DNA of 64,000 nucleotides from Gnetum montanum (taxonomy: Eukaryota; Streptophyta; Gnetopsida; Gnetales; Gnetaceae): positions 775,951 to 839,950 of the forward strand of contig MNCI01030902.1 in NCBI GenBank assembly GCA_015680685.1, given 5' to 3'. Both the position numbers and the translations under genes were made by a program. This document shows, one piece after another, positions 1 to 11,574 of the stretch (its first letter is position 1; each line of letters opens with the position of its first letter). Below the pieces are notes generated by a model. It was given only the letters and a program-made list of their open reading frames with translations. It had not been told where the DNA came from and did no database searches.

Positions 1-681
1 AGCTTGTAACCTGAACCCAAGTTGTGTACGGCAATAAAGATGAACTTGATTGGATAAACCTTGCAGTACATGGTTTTATTATTGTTTATTTACTACTTCC
101 TAGTGCGCACAAGTATGACTTGATTACGAGCGTTTACGGACGTGTACGACTAGTCAAGGAATTGGCTGCTTGTCGCAATGCATGAGTACGACTTNGTACG
201 ACTTAGTTACGAGCACCCACAGGTGTGTACGGCTAGCTAAGGAATCGGCTGCTTATCACACTTAAGCTAAATAGGTGCCTCAGTACGACCACTTTGAGCA
301 CTTGCGTTACATGTGGTGATCCTAGTAACGATTAGCATTTGGTAAGCCACAGTTGCATAGTTCAGGGTGTGTCCGATAAGTGGGAACGGATGCTGACGCT
401 AGTTAACTTAGACTTAGGAAATTAGTTAGAGTTAGCTTAGTTTCTCGACCCTTTCCTCTGATAGCATAGATGATAAACTGAAAAATACCAAAAAAATCAC
501 ATACCTCAGACTTGCTTAACCATACACCGTGACACTTATAAGCAAGCCTAGGAAGACAACAAACGATTAACCCCAACTCTTTCTTGTGGTGTTAAGGCAT
601 TTAGTCTACGGAGTTCGACCAGATCGCGTGTGCATGCTCATATTCGTATGGTTGAGTGTAGGGGTACCTCGCCACTCATCA
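1..681 (+). mobile_element. LTR, 3' portion, Athila-like family (window edge)
   Basis: This is the last two thirds of a plus-strand LTR of the main family. It opens in the R/U5 region (AATAAAGATGAACTT, shared with the LTRs at 36163 and 53340) and ends GTACCTCGCCACTCATCA. Its U3 and TATA box lie left of the window. The bases after the end do not resemble a tRNA-Asp primer-binding site, so it is more likely a 3' LTR or solo LTR than a 5' LTR. Confidence 0.85.
186..204. other. single-N contig join with 9-bp duplicate
   Basis: The bases GTACGACTT occur immediately before and immediately after a single N at 195. This looks like two contig ends joined without merging their overlap, rather than a biological repeat. 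Confidence 0.6.
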
Positions 682-715
682 GACAACAATCACATTTGTT
701 ATCTTATATGGTACT

Positions 716-1587
716 TGATGAGCGGCGAGGTACCCCTACACTCAACCATATGAATACGAACATGTATGTGTGATCTAGTCAAACTCCACGAATGGACTAG
801 TTGTAGCACCTATATGGTTATACGTTGATCGCAATTTGCTATCTTCCTATTTGGACTAGTATTTGCTTTGTCACATATGGTTTAGTCTAGAGTGAGGTGT
901 ATGATGTGATCCCTACTACTATGCTACTTCTACGGACAATAAGAGATAACTTAATTAAGCTAATGGGCAATAGGAAATAAGATCTAAGCTAGCCTAAGTG
1001 GGATGAACATTCGCCCCTTATCATCCATATGTATCTTAGACTTCATGTACTACTTCTGGGATCACCAAGCACACATCACTCAAAGAACTACTTGATATGC
1101 TACTAGGTTACCATGTAGTTACACTTAAATGCTTGTGATTAAGGCATACTCATTCTGCGTTAACAACCGGAATAGTAAATGACGATAAAAGAAATATTAA
1201 CTAAGAAAACAACAATAAATAATCAATAATTAAAATAATTAGAAGCTAAGTGAATGTTGCAATGATAGAGTAATCTCAATCTTTATTGTTGATTTTGTGT
1301 GTGTCCAAGTATGTCACACTCGAACAAAGGTTTCATACAATTACAAGCATCACACTGCAGGCATGCACTTGGAAAGAACACTAAAACTGACTATAAGAAC
1401 TAAAAACTAAAAACTAACTAAAGACTTCCCTTGCCCCCCCCCCCCCAGAAAAAAATTCTTCTATCATGCGCCTCAATGTTGTATTTATAGGATAACACAG
1501 GAACAACGATATTAGATATCTGACATCGTTTCCAAGCCTGCAATATCACATACTCAATATCGAGGCCTAGCAAATCATGACTTATCA
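716..1587 (-). mobile_element. E1 3' LTR (minus)
   Basis: 872-bp minus-strand LTR starting TGATGAGCGGCGAGGTACCC and ending CTTATCA (the family ends in CTCATCA). A TATA box in reverse (GTATTTATAGG) lies near 1482. A PPT-like tract follows directly on the right, so this is the 3' LTR of a minus element. It faces the plus-strand LTR at 1-681 across 34 bp. A 13-bp poly-C run lies inside at 1434-1446. Confidence 0.85.
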
Positions 1588-1598
1588 TACCACCACAA
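1588..1598 (-). other. E1 polypurine tract (degraded)
   Basis: On the minus strand it reads TTGTGGTGGTA directly before the LTR. It corresponds to TCATGGGGGTA in E4 and E6, with G-to-A and G-to-T type damage. Confidence 0.6.
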
Positions 1599-1758
1599 CT
1601 GAATAAAAACTCATCCTCAAGTCAAACAAAATGAGGAACAAGTTCATTCGATTACAAACAATGGATAGGTATGCGATTATTGATTGATCATGGATTTTTT
1701 TATGTCATAGTGTGAAAAAAAATTTGGACACCAACACAAAATACAAAACTTGTGGAAC

Positions 1759-2755
1759 TCATGTGGTTCCTAATGGTGGCAGCTCCTCCATCGGTGCCTT
1801 TCCATTGTCCTACGCTCAAGGCTTCTGAAATTGATACGTTTGAAGAAGCACATGAAGTTTCTCCTCTTTTGTCTGAGAATCATAAGCTATCCATGTTGAT
1901 GTTCCAATGTTTGATGGAGTCGGCACTTCCCACAGACACAACAGCTATGAAAACATTTGATTAGCCTTGACATACCATGTTGCAAATAGCCATCATTCCT
2001 CTTCATAAGCTCTAAATTTATCTTTTAGTTCCTAGTAATCTATAAGTCATCAAGCCAAATTTGCTGCTACATCTTTTTGACTTTGATAGTTGGCCTTTAC
2101 CACCTCCAATTCAGAGTTTTCAACCTCTAATATCTACAACGTTTTCTTATGTTCGGGCAAACACAGCTTCATATCTTGTGTAAGTGGCTGCTACTTACTT
2201 CTTGAGCTCATTCCTCAGGAATCCTGCTATTAACATGGCTAAGTTGACATATCGCAGATTTGCCAACTCCATGTATCTTTGAGATCTTGAATCTACAGGT
2301 CTCAACTTTTTAAGTCCACCTAATGGGCAAGGGCAAAGTATCTAAAATGGCTCGCCAATCAATGTTTTAAGCACTAAGGGAGTTGATATGTGCCTTCACC
2401 ATTCGAAGTTCCTTCTCAATGATTTCCTTGTACATTCCCATGTAGTTGTGGAAGTGATCCTTTAATCTTTCATACTTCTTAGCATCATTTTGCCACGTGC
2501 TTATTTCAATACCTATCTTCTATCGAATGGTGTGTATCTCCTCCATTGAGAGGGTTTTGTTTTCTCTAGATAAGCAAATTATATCTTGGTTGACTCTTAT
2601 TAATTATTCTCTCATTTTCTAACCACTAAGCTGACTACACTCTAAGGCAATAGAGAGCATAGTCTCAACACTTCAAAAAATCTGCTTCATGTTGACACTC
2701 AGACAAATTTGCATTTGAGACACTGTAGCCCAAATTTAGTGGTGTTTCAAAGTGT
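1759..2755 (-). pseudogene. E1 ORF3, C-terminal remnant
   Basis: Minus-strand remnant of the long third ORF that lies between the polymerase region and the 3' LTR in this family. The stop-proximal part can be read directly: a short run of prolines followed by a Gly-Thr-Thr end and TGA, matching the end of the E4 copy at 23840-23885. Upstream sequence is degenerate and coiled-coil-like. Family resemblance fades near 2755, where the element seems truncated. There is no gag or pol, and no 5' LTR clearly belonging to E1. The right border is approximate. Confidence 0.6.
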
Positions 2756-2888
2756 GGAAGCTATTTTTAATCAATTTGTACTTAAATGTATGTCTAAAAA
2801 ATTGTTATAAGTCTAAAGGGTAAATTGTAAAATGAAAACACAACTAACTTTTAAAAAATTAATTAACTAGTATACATTGAAATCATCC

Positions 2889-3699
2889 CTAGTAACAATG
2901 CTAATAATGAGTCACAAGAGTTCTTAATGTCCAACCATACAAGTCACAAGTGTATGCACATGACTAGATCATAATCCATGGATGGGAAAATATGTGTATA
3001 ATAGTGTATTAATGACAAGCCCATGATTGTTATCTTTCTTCTTGAGTTAGCAAGGTTCAAAGTATATAGTTTAACTCTTAGTAAGATATACAATTGAATG
3101 ATGTGAAATGACTCTTAAAACAATATGGTGAAACATATTAAAATTATTATAATGTCTAGTATCTAAGATGCAATGGAAATATAATGCTAAGCTAGTGTAA
3201 TGATGATAAGCATCCATTCCTAGTCTTTCATACATAGCTTGGGCTAGTATAATTGGCACTAGGATTACCAAGAGACTTTGCTCCCAAGTGATTCATGAAA
3301 AAATACTACTAGATTATTAGATGATTATACATTAGCACTCTAAAGTAGTTGTACTTATTTCACTAGATAACTAACAAATATTAGAAAAGTAAATAACATA
3401 GGAAATGTAAATGACATTATAAATGTAAATGATATGAAAATAAAATCTATACTAAGTGAAATGTTGTAATGGTGAAGAACATTCTCGATATTTATTGTCA
3501 TTCATGAAATGCATTCAAGCTTGCTTCACTCAAATAAAGATATTTAACAATTATTAGTCACCCCACTACAAGCACCAACAAGTAACTCTAAAATCATGAA
3601 AATAAATTGCAAGAATTTCACTAAGGATTGTACCAAAAGATGAGTTTGACATGATGATGGACTTGCATTTATAGGTATCACCATGGCCCACTACATCAC
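2889..3699 (-). mobile_element. old degraded LTR with PBS remnant (minus)
   Basis: An older LTR of the same broad family. At 2908 the text TAATGAGTCACAAG, then CCAACCATACAAGTCACAAG, parallels the start of the E2 5' LTR at 26367. On its left, AGTAACAATGCTAA parallels the E2 PBS region. A reversed TATA (CATTTATAGG) lies near 3666 and a possible end ACATCA near 3699. It is too different from the LTR at 716-1587 to be its obvious partner, so the two are probably remnants of different insertions. Confidence 0.5.
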
Positions 3700-4479
3700 A
3701 TGTATGAAAATATATTTTTGAATACAATATTTCATGCTAAGTTTAACAAATTTATCAAAGATCTTATATTTATGTGTATTTCATCGCCTTTTATACACTC
3801 TTTAATACTAGTTTTAACTAAGAACATGGTATTAAAAAGATATCTATATGCATACATCCTTTATTGTTATTTTTAACCTTGAAAAAAATTTAACTATATC
3901 AAAAATTTGTAGTCATGTATATTTCATCCATCTTTTACCAACTTTTGACTATTAATTTAAATGTAAAAAAATCTAGGTAAAATCTGAGTTACACATGGAG
4001 TTGGTAATTTTTATATGTACTTGAGATCTACAAATGAAAGTTGCATAAGCATGGTGAACATCATATTTTTACATATTAATGAGCATTTTTAATGTTAAGA
4101 AAAAGTTCATAGTTACTTATAGCAAGGAAAATAAGTGAAACAAAGTTAACATGGTCACTTAGATGGAAGACAATGAAAAATTAAAAATTTTGAAAAAATA
4201 ATGGAATAAAATGTTTTTTTATAATGTAAGAATCACAAAAAATATGTGGAAAAAATAAAATAAAATAAAATAGTGATGAGAAAGCAAAAAAATTAAGTGA
4301 GAGCATCTAAATTGAAGGATAAGCTTACCATTGTAGAAGTTAGAAAGAAACCATAAATTAAGTGAGATGGGTAAACTTAAAATAATTTGACTATTGATAC
4401 CCTATATGACACATAGTCAACAAGATATATTAGAAAAGTTATAGAGAAATATAAAAATGCCATAAGTATGATTTAAATT

Positions 4480-4530
4480 AACAACCTCTTGCTTAATAAA
4501 ATAGTAAGCTAACTACTTCAGTTACCTATT
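4480..4530 (-). repeat. tRNA-like SINE relic
   Basis: Read on the minus strand, an A-box-like TAGTTAGCTTACT is followed about 30 bp later by a B-box-like GGTTGTTAATTTAAATC. Weak, but similar in layout to the relics at 28107 and 28225. Confidence 0.3.
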
Positions 4531-4724
4531 AGAGGAAGAAGTTATTGAGTATATTTAAAAAATAGCAATATAAAAAATAAAAGTGAGAAAAATAAGTTGA
4601 TAAATAATTCCATTCAGGGGTGAGGATTGACGAAATATAAGATAATTTAACTATAAGTACATATTAATACATATAATGAACATGATATATTAGAATAATT
4701 ATTGAGTAATATAACCAAAGGATA

Positions 4725-4790
4725 GTCATTTAGAGTGAAGGTATGGTGCTTGTTCCCTAAGTCATAAGACCTAGTTTTGAGACTACATAC
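4725..4790 (+). repeat. tRNA-like SINE relic
   Basis: GTGCTTGTTCCCTAAGTCAT is followed by a B-box-like CCTAGTTTTGAGAC. It shares the AAGTCATAAG-like core with the relic at 28107-28190. Degenerate, with no clear ends. Confidence 0.3.
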
Positions 4791-4846
4791 AGCTACTCAA
4801 AAAGAGGTTAGGATTTCACTCATCCATGGACCTTCTTAGAAAATTA

Positions 4847-4940
4847 TCTTTAGAATGAACATTAACCCTCTTGGTGATGATCCTATAGAGGCNGTCTTTA
4901 GAATGAACATTAACCCTCTTGGTGATGATCCTATAGAGGC
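4847..4940. other. 46-bp exact duplicate flanking an N (assembly join)
   Basis: The 46 bases at 4847-4892 recur exactly at 4895-4940, separated only by a single N and a G. An exact duplicate in otherwise decayed DNA, centred on an N, is best explained as an unmerged contig overlap. Confidence 0.8.
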
Positions 4941-5355
4941 ATATAATGATGCCTTAAGGAAAGGATAGGGTGGTAGGGTAGAGGTTTGTTAGGATGGGAA
5001 GAGGATGGACAATATTGTAAGGAAGTTGTTAATATGTTAAGTGTGATTCAAAAGGATAATCATTTGCCTACAAATCCTTCTCTAACAATTATCTAATCAT
5101 TTGAGCCACCTCTCATTGCCATGTATTACTTAATATCACCTAATAGTCCTTGATATTACAATAATGGATATAGAGTAAACTACATCAACTATGTACAACT
5201 CATACATCCATATTTAGAATAGCATTCTCTTGCATCTAAAACACATCATCATCATCATGTTGTCTTTATCCTATCTATGATAGCCTAACCATGATGATTG
5301 GTGAACCAATGAAGTGTTACCTTATTGGTAAGAGTGTTAATTTTGAAAATCCAAG

Positions 5356-6287
5356 TGATGAGCAATGAGGTACCCCCCTAGTCCAACCATATGAATCACA
5401 AAGTGTTCATGCACAATCTGGTTGAATTCTACAGACTTTTATCATTTCTGGTGCACTAGTCCCTTAGGAAGTAAATCTAGCCTTAAGGTCAATCATTGTC
5501 TTTCCAATTACACTTGTGACATTCGTTGGTATGGTTAAGTGTAACTAAGACATTGATTTTTATCATTTTTTGTTTTATAGTTTGGTGCTGAAAATGTAGA
5601 TAAAAGGAATTTGATTAACTAATCTAAAATAAATAATTAACTATCATTTAACTAATCCTAATATAATCATTCAATCCCACTTTCTGTACACATCCTAAAC
5701 CCATGTATCCACTGCTAGGTGACCAAGCATTATGCTACTTGGGGTACCAAGCAATAAAGTTGCTAGGATTACCAAGCGAATATGTGTTACACTTAAAGTG
5801 GTCATACTTATGTCTGTACTCTATCAGGCTTAATTTCTTCATTAACATAATAATTGAAAAATAATTAAAACTTAATTAAAGACATTTAATAAATAACTAA
5901 AAACATTAAATGCATAAATTAAATAGCTAATCTATCCAAACTATTGCAAGGTTTATCAAAAAGCTCATCTTTATTATTGCACACACTATTGTGCTCAGGT
6001 ACAACAATACTCAAATAAAGATCCATACACTTAATGACTCTTGCTGCAAGCATTCGGGGGAAAATTCTAACTTTCACATGGAAAAAATGCAAGATCTCTA
6101 TTGCAACTACAATCTCTACTTTTCATAAATTTGGCTAAAAGTGCGTATTTATAGCCAAAAATCAAGAAAACCAACATAGCATCGACGGGGCCTTGTCGAT
6201 GCATGATGCGATGTCTCAACAAAGACCAGTTGACGATGCTACATTAATGAGGCCTTGTTGATGTAACCAATTGGACGTGACTCATCA
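5356..6287 (-). mobile_element. E2 3' LTR
   Basis: 932 bp, from TGATGAGCAATGAGG to GACTCATCA. A reversed TATA (GTATTTATAGCC) lies at 6145-6156. Its U3 carries imperfect palindromes built on CATCGAC...GTCGATG around GGGGCC (about 6181-6205). A related ATTAATGAGGCC copy follows near 6246. This subfamily's U3 palindrome differs from the GATATC type seen in E4-E7. Confidence 0.92.
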
Positions 6288-6298
6288 TACCACCATGA
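6288..6298 (-). other. E2 polypurine tract
   Basis: Minus-strand TCATGGTGGTA abuts the 3' LTR. It is the counterpart of TCATGGGGGTA in E4 and E6, with one G lost to T. It would prime plus-strand DNA synthesis. Confidence 0.75.
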
Positions 6299-6531
6299 CT
6301 AAATGAAAAATGATCCTTGAGTTCTTTTACAAAATTGGGAAGGTATGGGATTATTGAATAACTTTTCTTGAAACAAAATCAAACTGACTGACTTGACAAA
6401 AAATTAAGTGCCTAGGAGTACGAATCCACACCTTACAAAGAATGAAGGTTTTTAGGACACAAAATTGAACACCATGACTCAACTCTTCAAAACTTCGATA
6501 GCATGTTCCTTCGATAGCTTGTTGGAGAAGA

Positions 6532-9351
6532 TTAGATACTCCTAGGTGTTGATGGTTCCTGAGGCTCCAAGGGACCTTCACTAACTTCACACATGGGTGG
6601 TGGTTGAGGTGGCTATGGCTATCCTACTACTATTGCAACTTCAAGCGGGAGGTGGAAAGTATGTAGTAGTGCTTTCATTATCTCCTCCTTACTCTAGGGA
6701 TCATGCACCATCCATGCAGCTTCCCCAATGTGGGTTGCAATGGGCACATCCCAAGGATATGGGATTGTAGGAAATAACTCCTTTACATTGATAAATCATG
6801 CAATGAACTATTTGTGTTCAATGTCAAATTCCCTAACTGTGTCTTTTAGCTCCTATTAGTCATTCATCCATGTAGTTAGGTTCTCAACAATTGATCGTTG
6901 ATCTTTGAATCGGGCTTTGAGAGTCTCAAGCTTTTGCTTGGTGTCTTTGTGGATTTAGAACTCTACCTTATATAACAGGTACAAGCTAGCCACTTATTAT
7001 TCTAATTATAACCATGGTCATTCAATAGTTAACATTTTCAAGTTTTCATATCAAAGATTGGTCAACTCCATGTACTCTATCATCTCCTAAATTTGCAACT
7101 CTTCTACTTTGTCGTAGGCATCAATCCCATCAATGATGGGTTGCCACATCTCTCTTCCTTGTTGGAGTTTCTAGAGGATTCATTCAATTTTTCTTTCATC
7201 ATATGAATTTCTTTTTCATTCACTTCCTTTTGTAAGCCAACTTGGTCCCTATCGTAATTCTTCACTTTGTCAAATTTGATTACCTCATTCTTCCAGGTGG
7301 TGATATTGATGGCTGATTTTTAGCACAAGGCATACACTTCCTCCATTGATAAATTACAATTTTTCATGGCCAATATCCTTAGTTCATTTTTTACCCTAGT
7401 AAGCTACTATTATTGTTAATGAAGAAATTCCTACATTTGATCCTTCTGAGCATCAACATTTTGTAGGCAATGATTTTGTGCGGTCAAGGCTTCATTCTCT
7501 TAGCCCATCTATTCCAAGTTGTTCTGGATTGAGTGTGTTTCTACTTCAGCTATGGATTGGTTAAAGATGGCCATTACTACCTCCTCCTCAACCTTCTAAA
7601 ATCATTCTTGAAGTTATTTTAAAGATTTGTCTCTTGTTACTATTTGGTTGAGGATCGTAGGATTTGCAATTTGGGCACAAAGTTCAACAACCTCCATGGT
7701 CAAGCATTGGTTTGTTTCTTGGATCATTTTGAGTTGACCCTCTAGGATAATACATTTACCCCTTATGTTTAGTAGCTTTGATTGGGTTGTAGTGATGTTC
7801 TCTAGAAGATCAAAGATGTCTAGAGTCAATTGCCTGGTTCCTATTAGTTTTTCCAGCAACGTTTCATGCTGGGCTACGTCACTTTTTATTGACCATGCCT
7901 ACAGACATCTACACATAGTGAAGTGTAGATACATTTCGTATAGATGTTGTGGATGGATTTAATGCTTTAGATACATGGTAATCTACCATTTCAACAACTG
8001 TCTCCTATCCATAGTGCTACATCACCAAGACAATTGCCTCTTTGCCTTCCTCCAACTGCACCAAGAAAGTGGTGGCATTACTAGAGATTTCTGGAAATGA
8101 ATAGTGTTGCAATGATGACACCATCACCTCTTGAGCATTGGGATCCAACCTCATAGGCAGCTATGTTCATTGGGAAAAGAAGATTGGACCACCCCTATCC
8201 TTTTGGGTAATTGTTTGAGCCATCTCATTAAGGTAACTTATCATGGGTTGGTATACAAATGGATCTACCCCACTCATTTCTAGTTGTTGCTCCTATTCAC
8301 TTAAGAGCTATTCTTGGATTTTTCACAAATGCTCAATGGTTGTGCAGACCTCGAATGTTATTTCTTGAGTGGGTGGTGGTAGTGGCTTCCCCTCTTCTTT
8401 AGTTGTTGTTGGAGTCTTATCTTTCATGATCTCTATCCATGAGGCCGAATGAGCATACTTGAGGGTATCATTAAAATAGCGAACAATGCCTGCCCTTTTA
8501 CAAAGTTTCCTGATGAGGCACGAAAAGTGTAGGGTCTTCCTTCCACATTTATTCTCCTTGAAGTGCTTCTTGATCTCTAAGTAAATTAGTTATGGAAGGT
8601 TAACAAGAAATTTCCCACTTAGAAGGGCACATGTTTAGGCAAAAAAGGTGGTTACCTTACTTGGCCTCACCATTGGATTGAGGTGATAGGGCACAATCTT
8701 GAAGTAAATTCACTTTGCTAATGTGAGCACACCATACTCCTTATAGTCAACCCTGTAGCATTGCTAGGTCTAGTTCATCTTAGCCTCAGGATCACCTTTT
8801 GTGAATAATGTAGCCAATTAGGTTCTAGTATCAAGAAACCCAACTTCTTATGCAATTGCTTCTACTAAGTAGGACACTTGAATGTCCTTGATTTTGAAAA
8901 TGGACCCAAACCTTTGCCTACTCTAGAAGAGATATGTTTTTTCCATGTACCATTCCCCATTGGAGATGATTACTAGCCACATGGGAGAGGTTTTTAGTTA
9001 TGTCTTAACATCCTCTGGAGCTTTCTTCAAAAATGGCTTGAAGTTTATCTCTTGAAGAATGGATTGTTGAATTTCTTGGAACCTACTAATATCAAGGTAG
9101 GCTTGAGTCAAAGTGACCTCAAGCCTTGGCATGGGTCCAGGAACTTCTCCTCATTGGGATTGTTCTATCGACACTTCTTCTGAAATTTGTTGAATAGATT
9201 CCACTTTGGGTTCCTCATGAAGAGCTCCCATTACATGGGTTACCTCTAGAAGTTCCTAGCCTTGTTCTTGCTAGACCCTTCTAGAACTAGGCTACTTCTC
9301 TCATGGTTGTAAGGTTTCTCCTTCTTGTAGGTATTTCAATTTTGATGCCAT
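6532..9351 (-). pseudogene. E2 ORF3: plant-transposon-protein-like domain plus coiled coils
   Basis: A decayed reading frame of 2820 nt (exactly 940 codons) between integrase and the 3' LTR. The start is chosen because the context GTGATTATAG-ATGGC is shared with the E4 copy at 21104; the end is TAA at 6534-6532. The first third contains a PYHLNPM-like stretch and a CLIRKLCKRAGI-like motif that resembles the Pfam 'putative plant transposon protein' domain (from memory, unverified). The remainder is helical and coiled-coil-like; 7614-7859 reads through as 81 residues and aligns with E4 around LFDITQDVTKIQSDLISTK. The C-terminus is Pro/Gln-rich. Many stops are TAG or TAA where E4 or the context suggests Gln. 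This is the position of the env-like gene in Athila, but I see no transmembrane segment. Function unknown. Confidence 0.6.
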
Positions 9352-9810
9352 CTATAATCACAATGAGATCATGGATTAGAAATCATTGTGTAACCTTAAA
9401 GCAATTGAGATGTCTTATCTCTTAAGGATAGTTATACTTGGCTAAGTTGTGATTATGACTGATTTAATTAATCCAATTACCATTTATTTATGTATTATCA
9501 TTAATAAATCATCCTAAAGGTTGTTGAAATGGTTAACTATTAAAAAGGTTGATGTTTATATGTTATTAAGGTTATCAACCATTTGGGGAAGTTAGAAAAA
9601 GTTTCAAAAATTTTCATCAATTTTTCATCCGAAACCTTAAGGTTTGTGGCCCCCACAATAAAGATCTTACCTCTCATAAGTGAAAGATTGAAAAATAAAG
9701 TGATTTGGACAAATGCTTGGGAAGTTAAGAGCTCTTAGAAGGTTATTGGCTCTGAAAAATTGCAAAAACTCCCCATGTGTTACAAGCAATTTACAAAAAA
9801 ATTTCAAAGT

Positions 9811-9880
9811 GCTAGGCGATATATATAAGCTATACACATTGTGTTAGACTACATCGATGAGGCCTTATCAATGTAGCTAT
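9811..9880 (-). promoter_or_regulatory. internal promoter-like segment upstream of E2 ORF3
   Basis: On the minus strand an imperfect palindrome CATTGATAAGGCCTCATCGATG (read as halves CATTGAT and ATCGATG around AAGGCCTC) at about 9853-9874 is followed by the TATA-like GCTTATATATATCGC at 9816-9830. The LTR U3 of this same element carries the related palindrome CATCGAC/GTCGATG around GGGGCC upstream of its TATA box. The TATA lies about 470 bp before the ORF3 ATG. Inferred to be a second promoter resembling the LTR promoter; no expression evidence is available here. Confidence 0.5.
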
Positions 9881-10170
9881 TGAACATCATTGAATTCTAT
9901 TGACTTTGATCAAACTTTCAAAATACAGGAAATTTTTGGATGAAATTGGGATCAAATTAAAGCTTAAAGGACTAGGAATAATATGAAAACATGAGAAGAG
10001 GGTGTTGAATCTCATAAATTTGAAAAAATGAAGAAAAATTGATTTAGTGAATGAATGAAATGAAAGATTAAGGAGCACTGAGTAATATACTCAATGGAAT
10101 ATGCGAATGATAGGATTGTGGCAATGTTAAAGGTAAGAAACCTTAACTAACTAAGAAAAAAGCTATACAA

Positions 10171-10183
10171 GTGGGTCCTCCCC
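10171..10183 (-). other. conserved 13-nt motif GGGGAGGACCCAC
   Basis: Also present at 20219-20232 (E4) and 58681-58694 (E6), and minus its first base at 50389-50401 (E7). It always lies in the non-coding region between the last pol or gag remnant and the next downstream unit. Its role is unknown; a splice, packaging or RNA-structure element is possible. Confidence 0.5.
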
Positions 10184-11574
10184 ATAGCAGGTTGATGCCA
10201 TTTTTGCCCTTGCATAACCTCAACTGAAGAGTCCATGGGCCCCATAATTAATTAATGATCTAGAAAAGTTTAGGACTAAGCCAAAAGAATCTATGCAAGA
10301 ATCCCAACACATCAGATCAAGACATAGAGCATAACATAGAACTTAATAGTGAGGTGAGTTATGGTAGCATGGATGGATGATAGAGAAGGTGAAATGGAGT
10401 TCCAAATTGAGGTCATAAGAAGTCCCTTGTGGAATTTATGTTTAAAATAACCTAAGAAGATCCATCCTTAGTCCAGACCAAAACCAGATGCTTTCAGTGA
10501 CTTTGCATCACTACTCTAAGATTGATCCACTCACTCGAGACATAAGAGTGCTTCCACAAAACAACCACCATTCCAAAAAGAGAGGAAAAGAGAAGTAGGA
10601 AGTGAGAGAGAGGGTCTTAGTTAGAGGGAACCTTCATGCATAGGTGCATGCTATTCAAGTCCCATAACTAGTGCTTGTAGCCCATTTTATTTGTCCAAGG
10701 GATGTGCTTTGAATTCACATTGTTTTGTTTTTTTTATTTTTTATTTTTAAATATATATATTTTTGAAATGGAAACCACATCATGCAATAATATATTCATG
10801 TTGAAGGGGTATGCTTTGAATTCCCATTATTTTGTTTTTGAATGAGAATTGCACCATGCAACAATGTTATTTGACTTCCTTTTAGTGGTTGGTGTAGAAC
10901 CATAAGAAGTCCATGAAAAACACTCAAGCACTCAAGCAAGTAGAAGAGTACAAAGAGTCACACGTTCCTTTGAAGTCACACCCTTTAAAAACCTTTGAAT
11001 CCTTTCTAATTTTGAAACTACCAAGGTCACTAATTGATTAAAATCTTCTTTAATGGAAGGGACCTCAAAGTCCCAGAACAAGAAAAACCATAGATTTCAT
11101 TGGATGGGTAGATGATGTGGACTCACTACTTGTTCCATGAAAAATAATCCATGTCAAAAACATCAGACATAAAAATTCAAAAATAGGAACCAAATATCGA
11201 CAATCACACATTAAGCACAAACCATCATTAGTAAACAACAATAGTGGCATTGTGTCCTATGGTAATAAAGAAAATTTATTAGCAAAAATGAGGAAATACC
11301 ATACTTAAATCAAACCAAACAAAACAAAATATATAAGAAAATGTGAAATAGTCAAGAAAGTTGAAAGGTAGATGGTGTAAAATTAGAAAAATCAGGAATT
11401 TGTAAAATAAATAATTTGGAAAAATAAAAAATGTGAAAAACAAAAAGTAGCAAAACTAAGAAACTAATTTGATGGTTAGCACAAATGGTCATTTCCCCCA
11501 TAACTGAGTTGGAAGGAGGATATCTAAAAAATAGAACATGGTTGTTCATCTATTGAGGTCATAGTTGCACTAGC

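Larger units (their letters stand above)
3700..5355. other. old AT-rich sequence, no gene seen
   Basis: AT-rich sequence with no coding signal I can support. It holds two tRNA-like relics (about 4480-4530 and 4725-4790) and an exact 46-bp duplication around an N. It forms the left flank of E2 and ends with the target-site copy CCAAG at 5351-5355. Confidence 0.6.
9352..11574 (-). other. E2 non-coding region between integrase and ORF3
   Basis: About 2.2 kb without a supported gene. In the element's direction it holds a PPT-like TTATGGGGGAAATG (11492-11505), an A/T-rich tract (11270-11470), a 13-nt motif GGGGAGGACCCAC (10171-10183) also found in E4 and E6 and, one base shorter at its 5' end, in E7, the internal promoter-like segment at 9811-9880, and a leader of about 470 bp before ORF3. 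Confidence 0.6.

Noticed and set aside
716-3699. E1 as one short element with LTRs at 716-1587 and 2909-3699
   Set aside because: The two LTRs look unlike each other and far apart in age, and no matching 5-bp flanks were found (GTACT on the left, CATGT on the right).
6532-9351. ORF3 as a typical envelope-like protein
   Set aside because: No signal peptide or transmembrane segment is visible in the readable parts; the resemblance is to plant transposon proteins and coiled coils. Only the position matches the Athila env-like gene.
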